In this document: one piece after another, positions 1 to 10,144 of the stretch
Layout of the letters: each line of letters opens with the position of its first letter
Position numbering within the stretch: position 1 is the stretch's first letter
NCBI GenBank assembly: GCA_907163375.1
Contig: CAJQUW010011023.1
Span: 1 to 64,000, forward strand
From: Prostheceraeus crozeri
Taxonomy: Eukaryota; Platyhelminthes; Polycladida; Euryleptidae
Length of the DNA: 64,000 nt
Direction: 5' to 3'
The notes under the pieces: model-generated
Seen by the model: the letters and a program-made list of their open reading frames with translations, nothing else
What the model was told of the DNA's origin: nothing
Databases searched by the model: none
Program-made: the position numbers and the translations under genes

Positions 1-209
1 AAATTATTCAGACAGTATAAAATTTATTAGCGGCAGCAGGAATTAACCAACGCTGTCTTAAAGTTTATCGTTATTTACTCAGCAGTGAGCTCAGAAACAT
101 GATTGACGGGAGAGACAATATTTTTCAGACATTATCACTGTATCACTTATTAATTGTAATCAGGCGATCCTCTGCAGGTCTAACGCCTGAATCATTCTGG
201 AGATGTGCA

Positions 210-276
210 ATATATAATTCACTATAGCAACAACAACAGCAAAGACTCTCTGCTGCTGTTATAGTGAATTATATAT
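210..276. repeat. Hairpin with 17-bp perfect arms
   Basis: Arms at 210-226 and 260-276 are perfect reverse complements (ATATATAATTCACTATA on the left). The 33-nt centre adds partly complementary AACAGC and GCTGCTGTT tracts, so the paired part extends inward with a bulge. It could be a tiny palindromic transposon relic or a structured RNA precursor. The sequence alone does not decide. Confidence 0.5.
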
Positions 277-2066
277 TTTTCGACATGCTAACTAGGTAAC
301 CATAAGCTTACCTTGCCCCCTCAAAGTGGTTGCGTTGCGTCGTATAGGGAATTAAAAACTAGGCAAACACGCTTTACACATATCACAGAATTAAAATGAC
401 CGATTTTTAGAGAAATAAAGCATTAAAAAATATGGCTCGCTATATCACACACACTTTCATGGAGAAATTGTTCGAGAATGGAAAGATTCGAGGTAAAAAC
501 AGGCTTTTTGGCAAGAATGTGCTCTCCAAGTAATATAGCTGTACTCATTTATGACACATTTCTGTGTCTGCGCTGTTTCAAAAGGAGTTGAGGAGATCAG
601 ATTTCATCTCATACCGAAAGTAAAATTCCTATTTATAATGCATTGATAAAGAATACACATTGCAATCCTTTTATTTGTATCTGGCGGAAAAGTGTAAATA
701 CGGGGGTATCTCTTTACGGAAATTGACCAGCTAAATCAATAATTTTCATCCTGCACAGCAATGAAAATTCATAAAGTGAAAAAGTCAGTGTTGATAGCTC
801 AAATAGTGCTTTCAATTGACGAGATATATGCAGGGGTCTCACTCGGCAAAAAAGAAAAAAATGCAAAAAATTCAAGATTATTACTAGTATTGATTAATGA
901 TCAGGTTGTCTCTCTGTTTATGGCTCATTAGAATTGGGTCTAATTGTGAAATCAATAATTGCGGATACTTTAAACACATGCTTTCATATTAGCCATCATT
1001 TACTTAGTTTAATTATTTACACATATCAATGCACCTGATTATTCACTTAAAGTATAGCAGCTTATTGATGTGCACATGAATTCTTCGTTTGATGATTCTA
1101 CTACGGTAAAGTGTGTTCTCATCAAAACAGTTTGTTCAGTGAAGAAGAGAAAAGTGTGTTTTATGTGTGCGCTTGGCACATGAATGTCTACCTTTGATTC
1201 ATTTAGATAGATACAGTTCATCTCGCATAAATGTGAGACAAACAGGAGAGTGGTTGGGAGAACATGACCGAGCAATAGAAAATATGACATTGAGAACTCA
1301 TGCGTACTCCATACTGCTGCTCAACAATGAGTCATTCAGTGCAATGGAAATTTTATAATGTAACCTGTGACAATGTCGTCCTGGTGGTCAGAGTATGCCG
1401 TTGAGACGAAAACACAGAGACTCCCCGGACTTCACCGCTGTCTCGAAATCACCAACAGGAAGTATTACACCGAAAACCTCCTTACCATACACCCTTTCAG
1501 TGAGTTTGAGAAATGGCCTGATGGCAGAGCCACTGACACTTCCTAAAGGCAAATGTGACCATGAAAGTCAACTCTCTTTTTTATAGTGGATGTTTGATGA
1601 GCTAGGAATCCTCGCTCGTCCAATCAGAACTCATACACACTTACAAATGCCTTGGTTGACTTCAGCAGGGTCAAAAACCCTAGAAAACCTCCAAAAATAA
1701 CGAATTTAAAATTTTCGGCATTCGAGCACTACTTATAGAACGTTTATAAGTGGTCTATGACTTGACCTGAATCATGACCTCTCGAACAAACGTTGGACGA
1801 AGTCTATCCGATTTCTACAAGCAGAGATACATGCCTTTAAAGTTTAGGCCTACTACGATGGTCTGATATCCAGGCCATCTCCTGGCTCTCCACTCACTCT
1901 GACAACTTAGGTGAATGCGGCAATCGAAAAATCTGCCTTGGTTTCCCACGAAAACCCGGTTTCTGGAGTCATTTGATGAGAGAGAAAGAGAGGCGAATGA
2001 CCTTTTCTCTTCTCACCACATGCATCTAATGACATAGTGTCCCATCACATCTTACAGTCAGAGATC
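277..2066. other. Non-coding stretch, nothing recognised
   Basis: I see no exon with splice signals, no transposase similarity and no RNA gene. The short open frames here, for example 1395-1586, have no recognisable domain and no support from flanking splice sites. Confidence 0.5.
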
Positions 2067-2430
2067 AGTGGTAACGGTGGACAAAAGACATCCACTTCTG
2101 CACGACATGACACAAAACATGCTCCATCCTAGACAAAATCCCTTCTCTGCTTGTAGTCTTAACACATACCCGATTCATACCTCTCTCCCGCTAAGATCAG
2201 GTCAAGGTCAATTTAAGGTCACACCTCATACCTCTGCTTGTAGTCCCATCCCATCTTACAGTCACAGACCAGTGGTAACAGTGGACAAAAGACATCCACT
2301 TCTGCACGGCATGACACAAAACATGCTCCATCCTGGACAAAATCCCTTCTCTGCTTGTAGTCTCACCCTCTCTCCCGGAGAAGTCAGGTCAAGGTCACTC
2401 CCGCCTCTGCTTGTAGTCTCATCACATAAC
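2067..2430 (+). repeat. Tandem duplication, period about 204 bp
   Basis: AGTGGTAACxGTGGACAAAA begins at 2067 and again at 2271, and the following 100 or more bases match with few differences (CCACTTCTGCACG, ACAAAACATGCTCCATCCT, TCCCTTCTCTGCTTGTAGTC). The second copy fades near 2430. The short open frame over it owes its internal repetition to the duplication and is not a convincing gene. Confidence 0.75.
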
Positions 2431-3589
2431 ACTCAGTAATACATCACGCCTTCACATTTTTCCGTTTGTAGCACTACTTATAGAACCAGCAGTAGTCACA
2501 TCACATATTTCATGACGCGGAACGGTAACCTAAGGTCACGGCGATGACTCATCATTTCACATTTTACATTTTGGCCTTGATTTTGCCATGGGATTACTAC
2601 AAAATGATTTCCAGGAACGCATCCCTTACGTAAATCGGGGTGTTACTGCACTCATAATCTTAATCAGCAGAATCACTTGACCAGTCATGTTGAAATGAAT
2701 TATGCAGGTACCACTTAATCAAGGAAGTCCTTTATCATGTTTAACAAAAGAATATGAATTGAGTGTAAGACGGTCTCAAATGCAATCTATGAAGCAATTT
2801 TTATCAACTTAAATGATAATTTGAATATTTGCAATAAGAAAGACAATTATAGAAATATTGAAAATATTTCTGATGTAAATCAATCCAGTATCAGTTTATA
2901 TGATACTTCAACTCAATTACAATCTTTCATGCTTATCATGACTGATGAAGATACCTATGATTCAAGATATTTTACGCGTCTGAGACCACCCAAATCGGGG
3001 TGACATATGTATATGGCGTAGGGTGCAGGCGCGAAAAATACATACTACTAATCCGGATTCAAATCACCATCTTCCTTATTTTCGAAGCCAACAGCTTCAA
3101 CGGCCAACAGCCATAGCTTAATGCTTCAACATGTCAATACGTCTTAAATCAGGGTGGTGTCATCGCCATTCACCCCTGGAAATCGCCTATTAATTTCAGC
3201 GAGCTCAGTAGGTAGAGGAATCTTCGACTCCTACCAGTCACACATCTTCATGGCAATTCGATCCATCGTCTATCCCATTTCATTCTTGTTTCTAACTGCA
3301 TGTAAGCTTACAATTCTCGTAGCATCGAGCCCCGCTACTGGTCTTAATATCGGCAGTCACAAGTGTGACGAAATATTTGTTCACTAATAATTATTCACGA
3401 AATAATTGTTCGACATTATAATATAATTTGTTCACTAATTGCAATGACAATGATGGTGAGGGCTTGATCCTGCCAATTCACATCTGGGGCAACAGTTGGG
3501 ACCAGTTGGGCAACAGGTGTACATAGATAGCCCAGAGTCGTAGGTTCGTGTCCTACCAGCCATGACTAGCTTCCAATCTGATGTAATAA
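2431..3589. other. Non-coding stretch with a faint tRNA-like patch
   Basis: No gene recognised. Around 3195-3240 GAGCTCAGTAGGTAGAG resembles a tRNA A box, and at 3540-3557 GTAGGTTCGTGTCCTACC resembles a T-arm/B box. These may be parts of decayed tRNA-derived SINEs; no complete cloverleaf can be drawn. Confidence 0.35.
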
Positions 3590-3780
3590 AGATGAAGTCT
3601 AAGGTCACTGCTCCCCAGTGGGAACTGGCAGGTGCTGACAGTGTGTGGAGCGCGATGTAATAGTCTACTTTAAGTATACGAATGTCGATTCTGCTGACAT
3701 CCAATTATACTTGCAGGGATCAACCTTGAGACCAAAGGATCGTCTGAACAAACACTTAACTACTGTGTCACGAAAACTAC
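3590..3780 (-). mobile_element. tRNA-derived SINE, degenerate copy
   Basis: Read on the minus strand, the 5' part (from 3780 downward) shows the CACAGTAGTTAAGTG-type A-box region seen in three other copies (near 34.1, 36.0 and 38.0 kb). The body near 3612-3650 shares the CCCAGTGGG and GGTGCTGACA words with those copies. This is the most diverged of the four. Confidence 0.45.
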
Positions 3781-4157
3781 TGAAATACTACTGATTACGC
3801 GCACGTTTCTACACAATAAATATACCCAATTATTTCAAACTTTCCTAGATTATTTTATCGAAGATATTTCGTTATAGTGAACTGTTTCGTCAGCGCAAGG
3901 TTAGTTAAAGACTTGGGTCGAAACCCAAAACCCAAGCACCAGTTTCAATAAATGAGTATAATCAAGTAAACGAAGTGCATTCTTTGTATTTTGTGCTGGC
4001 GTAAAGATTCTTTTATACAATCCAAAATTCCGATTGAGCCAAGGAGAAGTGTGGTATTAGTGGGAAACTATTTTCTGTTGCAATCACTGTAATTAGTAGC
4101 CTAGTGCACGTACTACGTTATAAAGTTTTCCTTTAATAATTTAACCTACACTGATTG

Positions 4158-5460
4158 CAGTGGCGTCGCGTGCTCCCAGACCATAGGCCTTCGCTCCAAA
4201 GTGAATTCCTATATTTCTGCAGCAGATAGCATGAACTGCATAAAATAATTTTTTTAAATAACTATTTTAATTTCAGTGAATTTTCAAACACTTGTGCAAG
4301 TACATGAACATTCAAATCATGCTGACATCCATGACTACAGAATGAAATGATGTGAGAAATATATACCGATATTTAAATGAAAGGTACACTGAAGTCCTTA
4401 GACTACCCAATGTTGACTATTCTGCATGTGAATTATGATTCACTGTGAGTCCTATGTGGCAGCCTCTTTTTCTGAGCAGCCTCATAGGCATGAAATCCTA
4501 ACCTGACTGACTGTTGGTCAACGTGACTCTTGTCTTCCCAAGACTTTAAACGTCAAATGACAATGAAAATGTGATGTTGATTTCTCACATGACGCTCTCA
4601 CCTTTCTCACAGAACACTCGAGGAAGCTCTCACTAACGCAAGACTCTGTTGTGTTTATCATAGCCTCTCAATCACTTACAGGTTTCAAATTTAGGGCTGA
4701 TAAATGTTTTTTGTGCTCCTCCTGATATTCTATCCCTTGAGAGTGGTTTAGTTTTTATTTCAATACCATAAACTTCGTGTACGGTGGCTAGAGTTTTCTG
4801 CATAATCCCTCGGACGACTGTCCGGTGTAGAAAATAACCACTGTTGAAATCGCCGCCATAAACATAATATCACAAATATGCCGTGAATCATTATCTCTGA
4901 CTGAATCACACATCAAATTATGGAACCTTCATCTCTATATCTCCTTTCAGCGGCTTCTAACCTTCCGATCCCACATTCAGCCATTGGTGAACGCAGACAC
5001 GACGATTCAACGCGTCATCATCTTCTCTAAAATTTGGCAAAGCCACCAATAGGGAAAATTTGCGCCTCTGTCTAACTGAATCTAAGAATTTATAAATAGA
5101 TCTTCTCTTGCATTGCTGCAGTATACTTGCTTCTTCGTTTCTATCGGGAGAAGACGATCGAGCTAAGCGCACACGCTCCACATATCACACAAACACACAA
5201 ATCTCTGTGATTTGCTGTGAACACATTCCCAGCGCATTGTGTGATTGCTTGAAGATCCCTGCAGTTAACAACTGAGCACTGGCGCTCGGAACGTATGTGA
5301 GAGTAGTGACTTGAAACTGTAAAGTGTGTGTAAAGGTGTAAACGTAAAGATGCTCTCAAAAACCAAAAATCAAAACTATTTGCACTTAAGTTTTATGAGC
5401 GTAAATAATTATTTTTGGGTATGCGGCGAAGGCCTCGCAGGCACGGAGAAGACGCCACTG
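4158..5460. mobile_element. hAT-type DNA transposon, non-autonomous
   Basis: The element begins CAGTGGCGTC and ends GACGCCACTG, so the outer 10 bp are perfect inverted repeats. A further AGGCCTTCGC word is shared in inverted orientation just inside both ends. It is flanked by a perfect 8-bp target duplication, ACTGATTG (4150-4157 and 5461-5468). A CAG-type end with an 8-bp duplication is the hAT signature. No transposase or hATC domain is visible in the 1.3 kb interior; two minus-strand frames (4957-5181, 5141-5359) have no recognisable similarity. It was therefore probably mobilised in trans. The intact duplication argues for a fairly young insertion. Confidence 0.85.
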
Positions 5461-5468
5461 ACTGATTG

Positions 5469-7916
5469 AATGACTAATTGAAAATCTTTGATTTATATGA
5501 CCAAATTACACATTGCTCATAACAAAGGAATTGTTCTCATTTTATCATTCAGAAATATAAACAGACTTAATGAATACTATAGCTGCGTATAGTGAGTGCA
5601 TTGTTAAACATATTTAGAATACGAAATTGGAATGAAGTCATTTTTGGAATGTCGCCGGTCGCAGATAGGTTAGGAGTGCAGATAACTGCGAAGATATAAA
5701 ATTATGAAATATATGAAAATTCAAAATGCACAAATACAACAAAATACATGTAAGCTTACATCAAATACAATATGTACGAAGTTTCAATGCGCGCGGTTGT
5801 CAAGCCAAGAATGAAATAGCTAATGATCACAAGTATTTCATTTTTGAAATATTCTATGAATTGAGTGGAATTTTGATAAAATATCAGAGATTTATGCTCT
5901 TATTATGTAGTTATCCTACGATTCAAATCAAAACATTAATTTTTGTAACTTGATTTGCACATATGCAACATTAATAGAAGACCGAAGTTTTATATCACTT
6001 ACCCAAGGTCGACCCAAGGTTGAACCTTGTTTGATGCATTCAAGTGCGTTTGTCTGCTCCTGGTATGTTCTAGTGGGGTTTCATTTTCTATCAAAAAATC
6101 TATTGGAAATTGGATTTTATGATTTTTAGATATCAAAGGCTGAAATTTGGAAAGGAAGCTGCACAACTTTTTTTCTAACTGTCATCAAACATGATGTGTC
6201 ATCAAAGATATTTAATATTATAAAGGTCTAAATAGGAAATAGACGTACTTATTTTTACATTGTGTGCATAGAAGCCAGTGAAGATCAGTTGATATTGCAT
6301 AAACAATATTTTTAAACTAGCAACAAACATTTCTTTTCGTTGCCTCTTTTTAGTAATTACAGAACTAAAGGGCATTTTAATATCATGAGATTTTTATATA
6401 TGTCTAAAAACAAAGTCCAAATTGAAACAAATAATAATCTTACATTCTACTTTTTCAGATGTTTTGCAAAACGCAGTTGTAAATGAGAGTACTGCTGATA
6501 CAATTCTTTCAATTAGACTTCATTGCATTATTTTATGTCAGTTGATTATTTGATCTGAAGAGCGCATGTTATATAGGAATAATACAAATGAAAACCAATT
6601 GTTTCATTTTTAGATGAAAGCAGAGTAAAGTTCACTTACAATTCACCAAATACATGACTAAAATGACTTTTTTGAACAGAAAATGATCCGCGTCTTTACT
6701 TTTGATCATGCAGTTAGATTGTTTCTTTGTAATAAGTACGGGACCTGACTATCGTTGAACATATACATCGTTTTTGCTGTGCCCAGACGCGATTGCCAAG
6801 CTTGGCAATAATCTAACGTGTTTATATAATTTTGCGGTTAGAAATTGTATGATGCAAGAGAAAAATTAATATGAATTATCAGGAAATTTGATGTAAAATT
6901 GCCTTGAGCGAATAAAAGCAAACACATATATTACGTATGTTATGCAATGCATATTGACAACATCTTTGACATTGACAGACATGCGATGACCGATTCTAGT
7001 TGGCTCTAAAATGCCCTGTGTTAATTATTTGCAATACATAGATCCACATTGTAGTTTCAGCCTGTTGAATAACTCGAAGATCGTTGTTGACATGGGTGAG
7101 CCTTATTAATAGCCAACCTCAGTATTCGGATTCTCACTGAAATTGTTAATAGTCATGAATTCTGCAGAGGAAGTTGAGTGTTTATCAATTGATACCCCAT
7201 CAGTCTTCATGTGAATACTTTTTCTTCACTTGAATTGATAGTCCTGCATTAAATTGTTGTATTACCGCTCTCATCTTCAACAATTTTTTTCACAGAAACT
7301 ACTAAATGAATATTCTTGAAACTTGCCATATAATATCAGTGAATTATGCTTTATATCGAATGCCATTTCCAATGTTTTTTGTCGCATCGCACATTGCACA
7401 GTCGACAAAGCAGCAATTTTGCACCATTGCCGTAATGCTTTTTTTGCCACGATAAGGTCCGTACTAAAATGGGTTCAACTTTAGGTATCTATTTCTCATC
7501 TAGCCCTTTTAAACAATTAAATATCTTTGGGTGTCATAAACCGACATTCTTTTACTTCATAAAACTGCTCGGTAATGGCAGAAGCGATTAGGCCTACAAA
7601 AAAGGAGATCAGAGACCATCATAGACTATCAACTCAATCAAGTTGATATTTTTGATTTTAACAACCATTATTTATTGAGAAATATATTTCTGCCTTCTTT
7701 TATACTTGGTACATCACAATAAAACCTGGCTGAGTCCAACATAAACACATAATCACAGAAAGTACAGTGAACGTTAATGCAGCATATATATGTACAAAAT
7801 TGATAAATTAACTATGTCAATGATATTGTTTGGCCAGTAGCTAAACAATGATGCAAAAATATTGATTAAGATGAATGTTGTTAATTTAACCAGAAGTGCT
7901 AGTGTAAAAGTTATAG
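5469..7916. other. Non-coding stretch between two hAT elements
   Basis: AT-rich DNA without a supported exon, RNA gene or element end. The few open frames of 60-75 codons lack domains and splice context. Confidence 0.45.
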
Positions 7917-7924
7917 TTCTGAAT

Positions 7925-8822
7925 CAGGGGCGTCGTGCCATTGGGGCACGGGGTGGCACGTGCCCCCTGGGTTATTCTGGTTAGTCCTCTTTTAAGGTCT
8001 CTGTCTTCATTATTACAACCGTCAAAAGGGCAATGGAAAGAATTTGAAACTCTGTGCGAAATCTTTCGAGAAGATATCTAATACAAAGCTGCATTATCTG
8101 AATATAAACTATTTTGCAATGAAAAGTCTGTATCAGATATTTCTGCTTGTGAAAACTTACAGTCTGTTTATTTGCTATTGATGACTGACAACAAGATGAC
8201 GGCAACATACCCTAATCTGAATATACCTTACCGATTAGCAATGACCTTGCCGGTCACATCAGTATCATGTGAACGTTCTTTCAGGTCATTGAAATTCGTA
8301 AAATCGGCGCTACGGACCACAATGGATCAAGATCGTTTGAGAGATCTCCTAATTATTGCATCAGAAACCCAAAGAAATCAAAAAGAAGACGTGACGAGAA
8401 TTAGAGACGTGTTTTGGAATATGTGTGATCGACGTTATGTTCTCCAATCAGATTTTGTTCTCAATTTCAATAAACGTATGTTTTAATGAATTACTTTTCA
8501 TTAAACTATCAAATACGTGTAGATAGATACGGTTACTACAAAAAGTAGGACTACACTACAATCAAAATTGAATAAAACCTACTGTTTCCTTTTTGACTTT
8601 GGATATTATCTTACCTCTTGATATTATTTATGTTAGCTCAACTTTTGATATTATTTCACCTATTGATATTAGCTTTCCTTTTCAAAGCCTATATTACCTT
8701 TTTATCATGCAAAAATGAGTAGCAGTACGGGCGGGTACATATTTCACTGTGACTACTTAGTCCATCAAATTTTGCACTATTGCATTGTGCCCCCTTGAAG
8801 AATCGGGCGCACTACGCCCCTG
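7925..8822 (+). mobile_element. hAT transposon, internally deleted copy with 8-bp TSD
   Basis: The ends are CAGGGGCGTCGTGC and, inverted, CAGGGGCGTAGTGC. A perfect 8-bp target duplication TTCTGAAT lies at 7917-7924 and 8823-8830. Only 898 bp remain, holding the 3' part of a transposase gene. The missing 5' part (zinc finger and most of the catalytic domain) suggests an internal-deletion derivative. The GC-rich subterminal CCCC/GGGG words are typical of ZMYM-like animal hAT elements. Confidence 0.9.
8031..8486 (+). pseudogene. hAT transposase, C-terminal remnant (hATC dimerisation region)
   Basis: From 8172 an open frame of 104 codons carries the hAT C-terminal dimerisation motif: LPVTSVSCERSFRSLKFVKS followed by RLRDLLIIA. 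These are the most conserved residues of the family (the CERSFS-like core). The same frame extends upstream to about 8031 with acidic, Cys-containing sequence of transposase type, but is interrupted by one stop codon near 8080. The catalytic DDE residues and the BED finger are absent from the element. It cannot make an active transposase. Confidence 0.85.
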
Positions 8823-8830
8823 TTCTGAAT

Positions 8831-9019
8831 ATAAGTTTCGGTGCATGATTAATTGAATAATTTTTTTAAGAAATTTGAACAATCTCAGAATTTTGCAGAA
8901 AGGCTTTTAGCATAGTGTAAGCATATTATGTAGAGTGATGACTTCGCATTTATTAAATACCCAATGTGTATACACTTTCGATTTTATCAAATGAACTCGA
9001 GGGGGATACAGGTGGTATT
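8831..9019. other. Host DNA between hAT and Polinton
   Basis: Short AT-rich spacer with no feature. It ends in the first copy of the Polinton target duplication (GTCACC, 9020-9025). Confidence 0.5.
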
Positions 9020-9025
9020 GTCACC

Positions 9026-9501
9026 AGTAGTATATAGTGTGACATCCGGCGCGACGCTTCGCTTCGCTTTGCTTCGCTTCGCTTGCGCCGGATGTCACAC
9101 TTTTGCGGGTTTTTTTCAAAAAATCAAAATTTCAAAAATTTAGGTAGACTTCAAATTTCACGTGGCCGAAGGGGGGAAAATTTAGGTAGTGACAAATTTT
9201 CAAAAAAACAAAATTTCAAAAATTTAGCCGGTCTCAAAATATCACGTAATCTCAAATTTGAGAATTACAATTTTCTCGCTTAAATCATGACCGTTCCAGG
9301 ACACCGAAAATCATAAAAGTTAAGAATCTCAAAATTTGAGAATTACAATCGGGCGAAGCCCTAGAACCTTCGGTTCGATTTTCATTGCTTAAATCATGAC
9401 CGTTCAAGGACACCAAAAATCATAAAAGTTGAGAATTTCAAATTCATGAATTTTATCCATCTTTCAGGTTTTTAAAATATATCATGTGACTAATAATATT
9501 T
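9026..9501 (+). repeat. Polinton left terminal inverted repeat
   Basis: This repeat pairs with 26222-26696. The outermost 76 bp hold a subterminal palindrome: arms 9036-9052 and 9085-9101 are perfect 17-nt reverse complements around a loop built of GCTTC units. Further in come two imperfect direct repeats with the words TTAAATCATGACCGTT and ATCATAAAAGTT (about 9284-9345 and 9389-9445). Between them sits a double hairpin, GGGCGAAGCCC (9351-9361) and GAACCTTCGGTTC (9364-9376). A 66-codon frame inside (9083-9283) recurs in the right TIR and is not considered a gene. Confidence 0.95.
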
Positions 9502-9585
9502 CTTTAAAAGTGGAAGAAACAAAACTGGAAGAAGCCGCAAGAATATATCCTTCAATATCATATGAACGTAGTTCTACTACCCCCT
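9502..9585 (+). pseudogene. Copy of the 5' end of the two-TM Polinton gene next to the left TIR
   Basis: About 75 bp here match, on the plus strand, the first 24 or so codons of the two-TM gene at 23705-24406, including AGAATATATCCTTCAATATC and the bases just before its start codon. The match runs into the inner edge of the TIR. It is a duplicate fragment left beside the TIR, in the inward-reading orientation. See also the fragment beside the right TIR. Confidence 0.8.
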
Positions 9586-9632
9586 CCCTTCTAACTTCTA
9601 GGGGTCCCTTCTGACTTCTAGGGGTCCCTTAA
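9583..9632 (+). repeat. Short tandem repeat before the protease gene
   Basis: The word TTCTGACTTCTAGGGGTCCC recurs about three times with small changes, followed directly by the A/T-rich element that precedes the protease start codon. Its role is unknown. Confidence 0.6.
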
Positions 9633-9651
9633 GAAATTTTTTTATTATAAA

Positions 9652-10110
9652 ATGAACAACATAAATGAGTTTTTAAAATTATATGGAACGCAAACTACGA
9701 CAAATTTCGACCTAAAGAAAATCGCAAATGAATTAGGAATAAAGAATTTTCATGTTCTAATGAGAGACGAATTACAATTCCTAAAAAATAAGCCAACAGG
9801 AACCTTCAGTTCCCGGAACAAAGTTCCATCAATAACTGTAAATTTCGTAAACAATCTTCACACTTCAGACCAAAAAGGCGTACATTGGTCAGCAGGCGTT
9901 AAAAAAAACCAGCAGAACTATTATTTTGATTCATACGGTTTGCCCCCTACAAATGAAGTAACAGAATTACTTGGAACGGGAACATACAATACGTTTCAAA
10001 TTCAAACACCAGGCACTACCTATTGTGGACAATTATGTTTATACGTTTTGTACAAATTACAAAAAGGAGTACCATTTCTAGATATAATGTTAGAATTGAA
10101 CGAACCGTAG
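9652..10110 (+). CDS. PRO: Adenain-like cysteine protease (PRO) of the Polinton
   Basis: A 152-residue protein of the adenovirus/Polinton maturation protease family, which cleaves virion precursor proteins during assembly. Family motifs are visible in order: His78 in GVHWSAG, an acidic partner Asp93 in YYFDSYG, and the nucleophile Cys125 in TYCGQLC, with Gln118 placed to form the oxyanion hole. Length is close to the shorter family members. The start is supported by the T-rich/A-rich element (TTTTTTTATTATAAAATG) shared by other genes of the element. A pair of hairpins lies within the coding region (9799-9827, residues about 50-59), and another pair covers the stop codon (10102-10126). It is convergent with the integrase gene. 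Confidence 0.92.
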   Translation: MNNINEFLKLYGTQTTTNFDLKKIANELGIKNFHVLMRDELQFLKNKPTGTFSSRNKVPSITVNFVNNLHTSDQKGVHWSAGVKKNQQNYYFDSYGLPPTNEVTELLGTGTYNTFQIQTPGTTYCGQLCLYVLYKLQKGVPFLDIMLELNEP

Positions 10111-10126
10111 GTTCTATGGCTACGCC
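10102..10126. terminator. Double hairpin shared by the ends of protease and integrase genes
   Basis: GAACC-GTA-GGTTC (10102-10114) contains the protease stop codon in its loop region, and GGC-TAC-GCC (10118-10126) follows. Being palindromic, the pair also lies 19-43 bp beyond the end of the convergent integrase gene. A 3'-end role is inferred from position, by analogy with the palindrome-directed mRNA ends of mimiviruses. Confidence 0.5.
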
Positions 10127-10144
10127 TAATAATAATAATGATAA

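Noticed and set aside
1395-1586. Possible gene at 1.4-1.6 kb
   Set aside because: 63-codon frame with no domain, no splice context and no start or poly-A support.
9083-9283. 66-codon open frame in the left TIR, repeated in the right TIR (26439-26639)
   Set aside because: It is present twice only because the TIRs match; the peptide is low-complexity from FKNL/KF repeats and lacks the start element used by the other Polinton genes.
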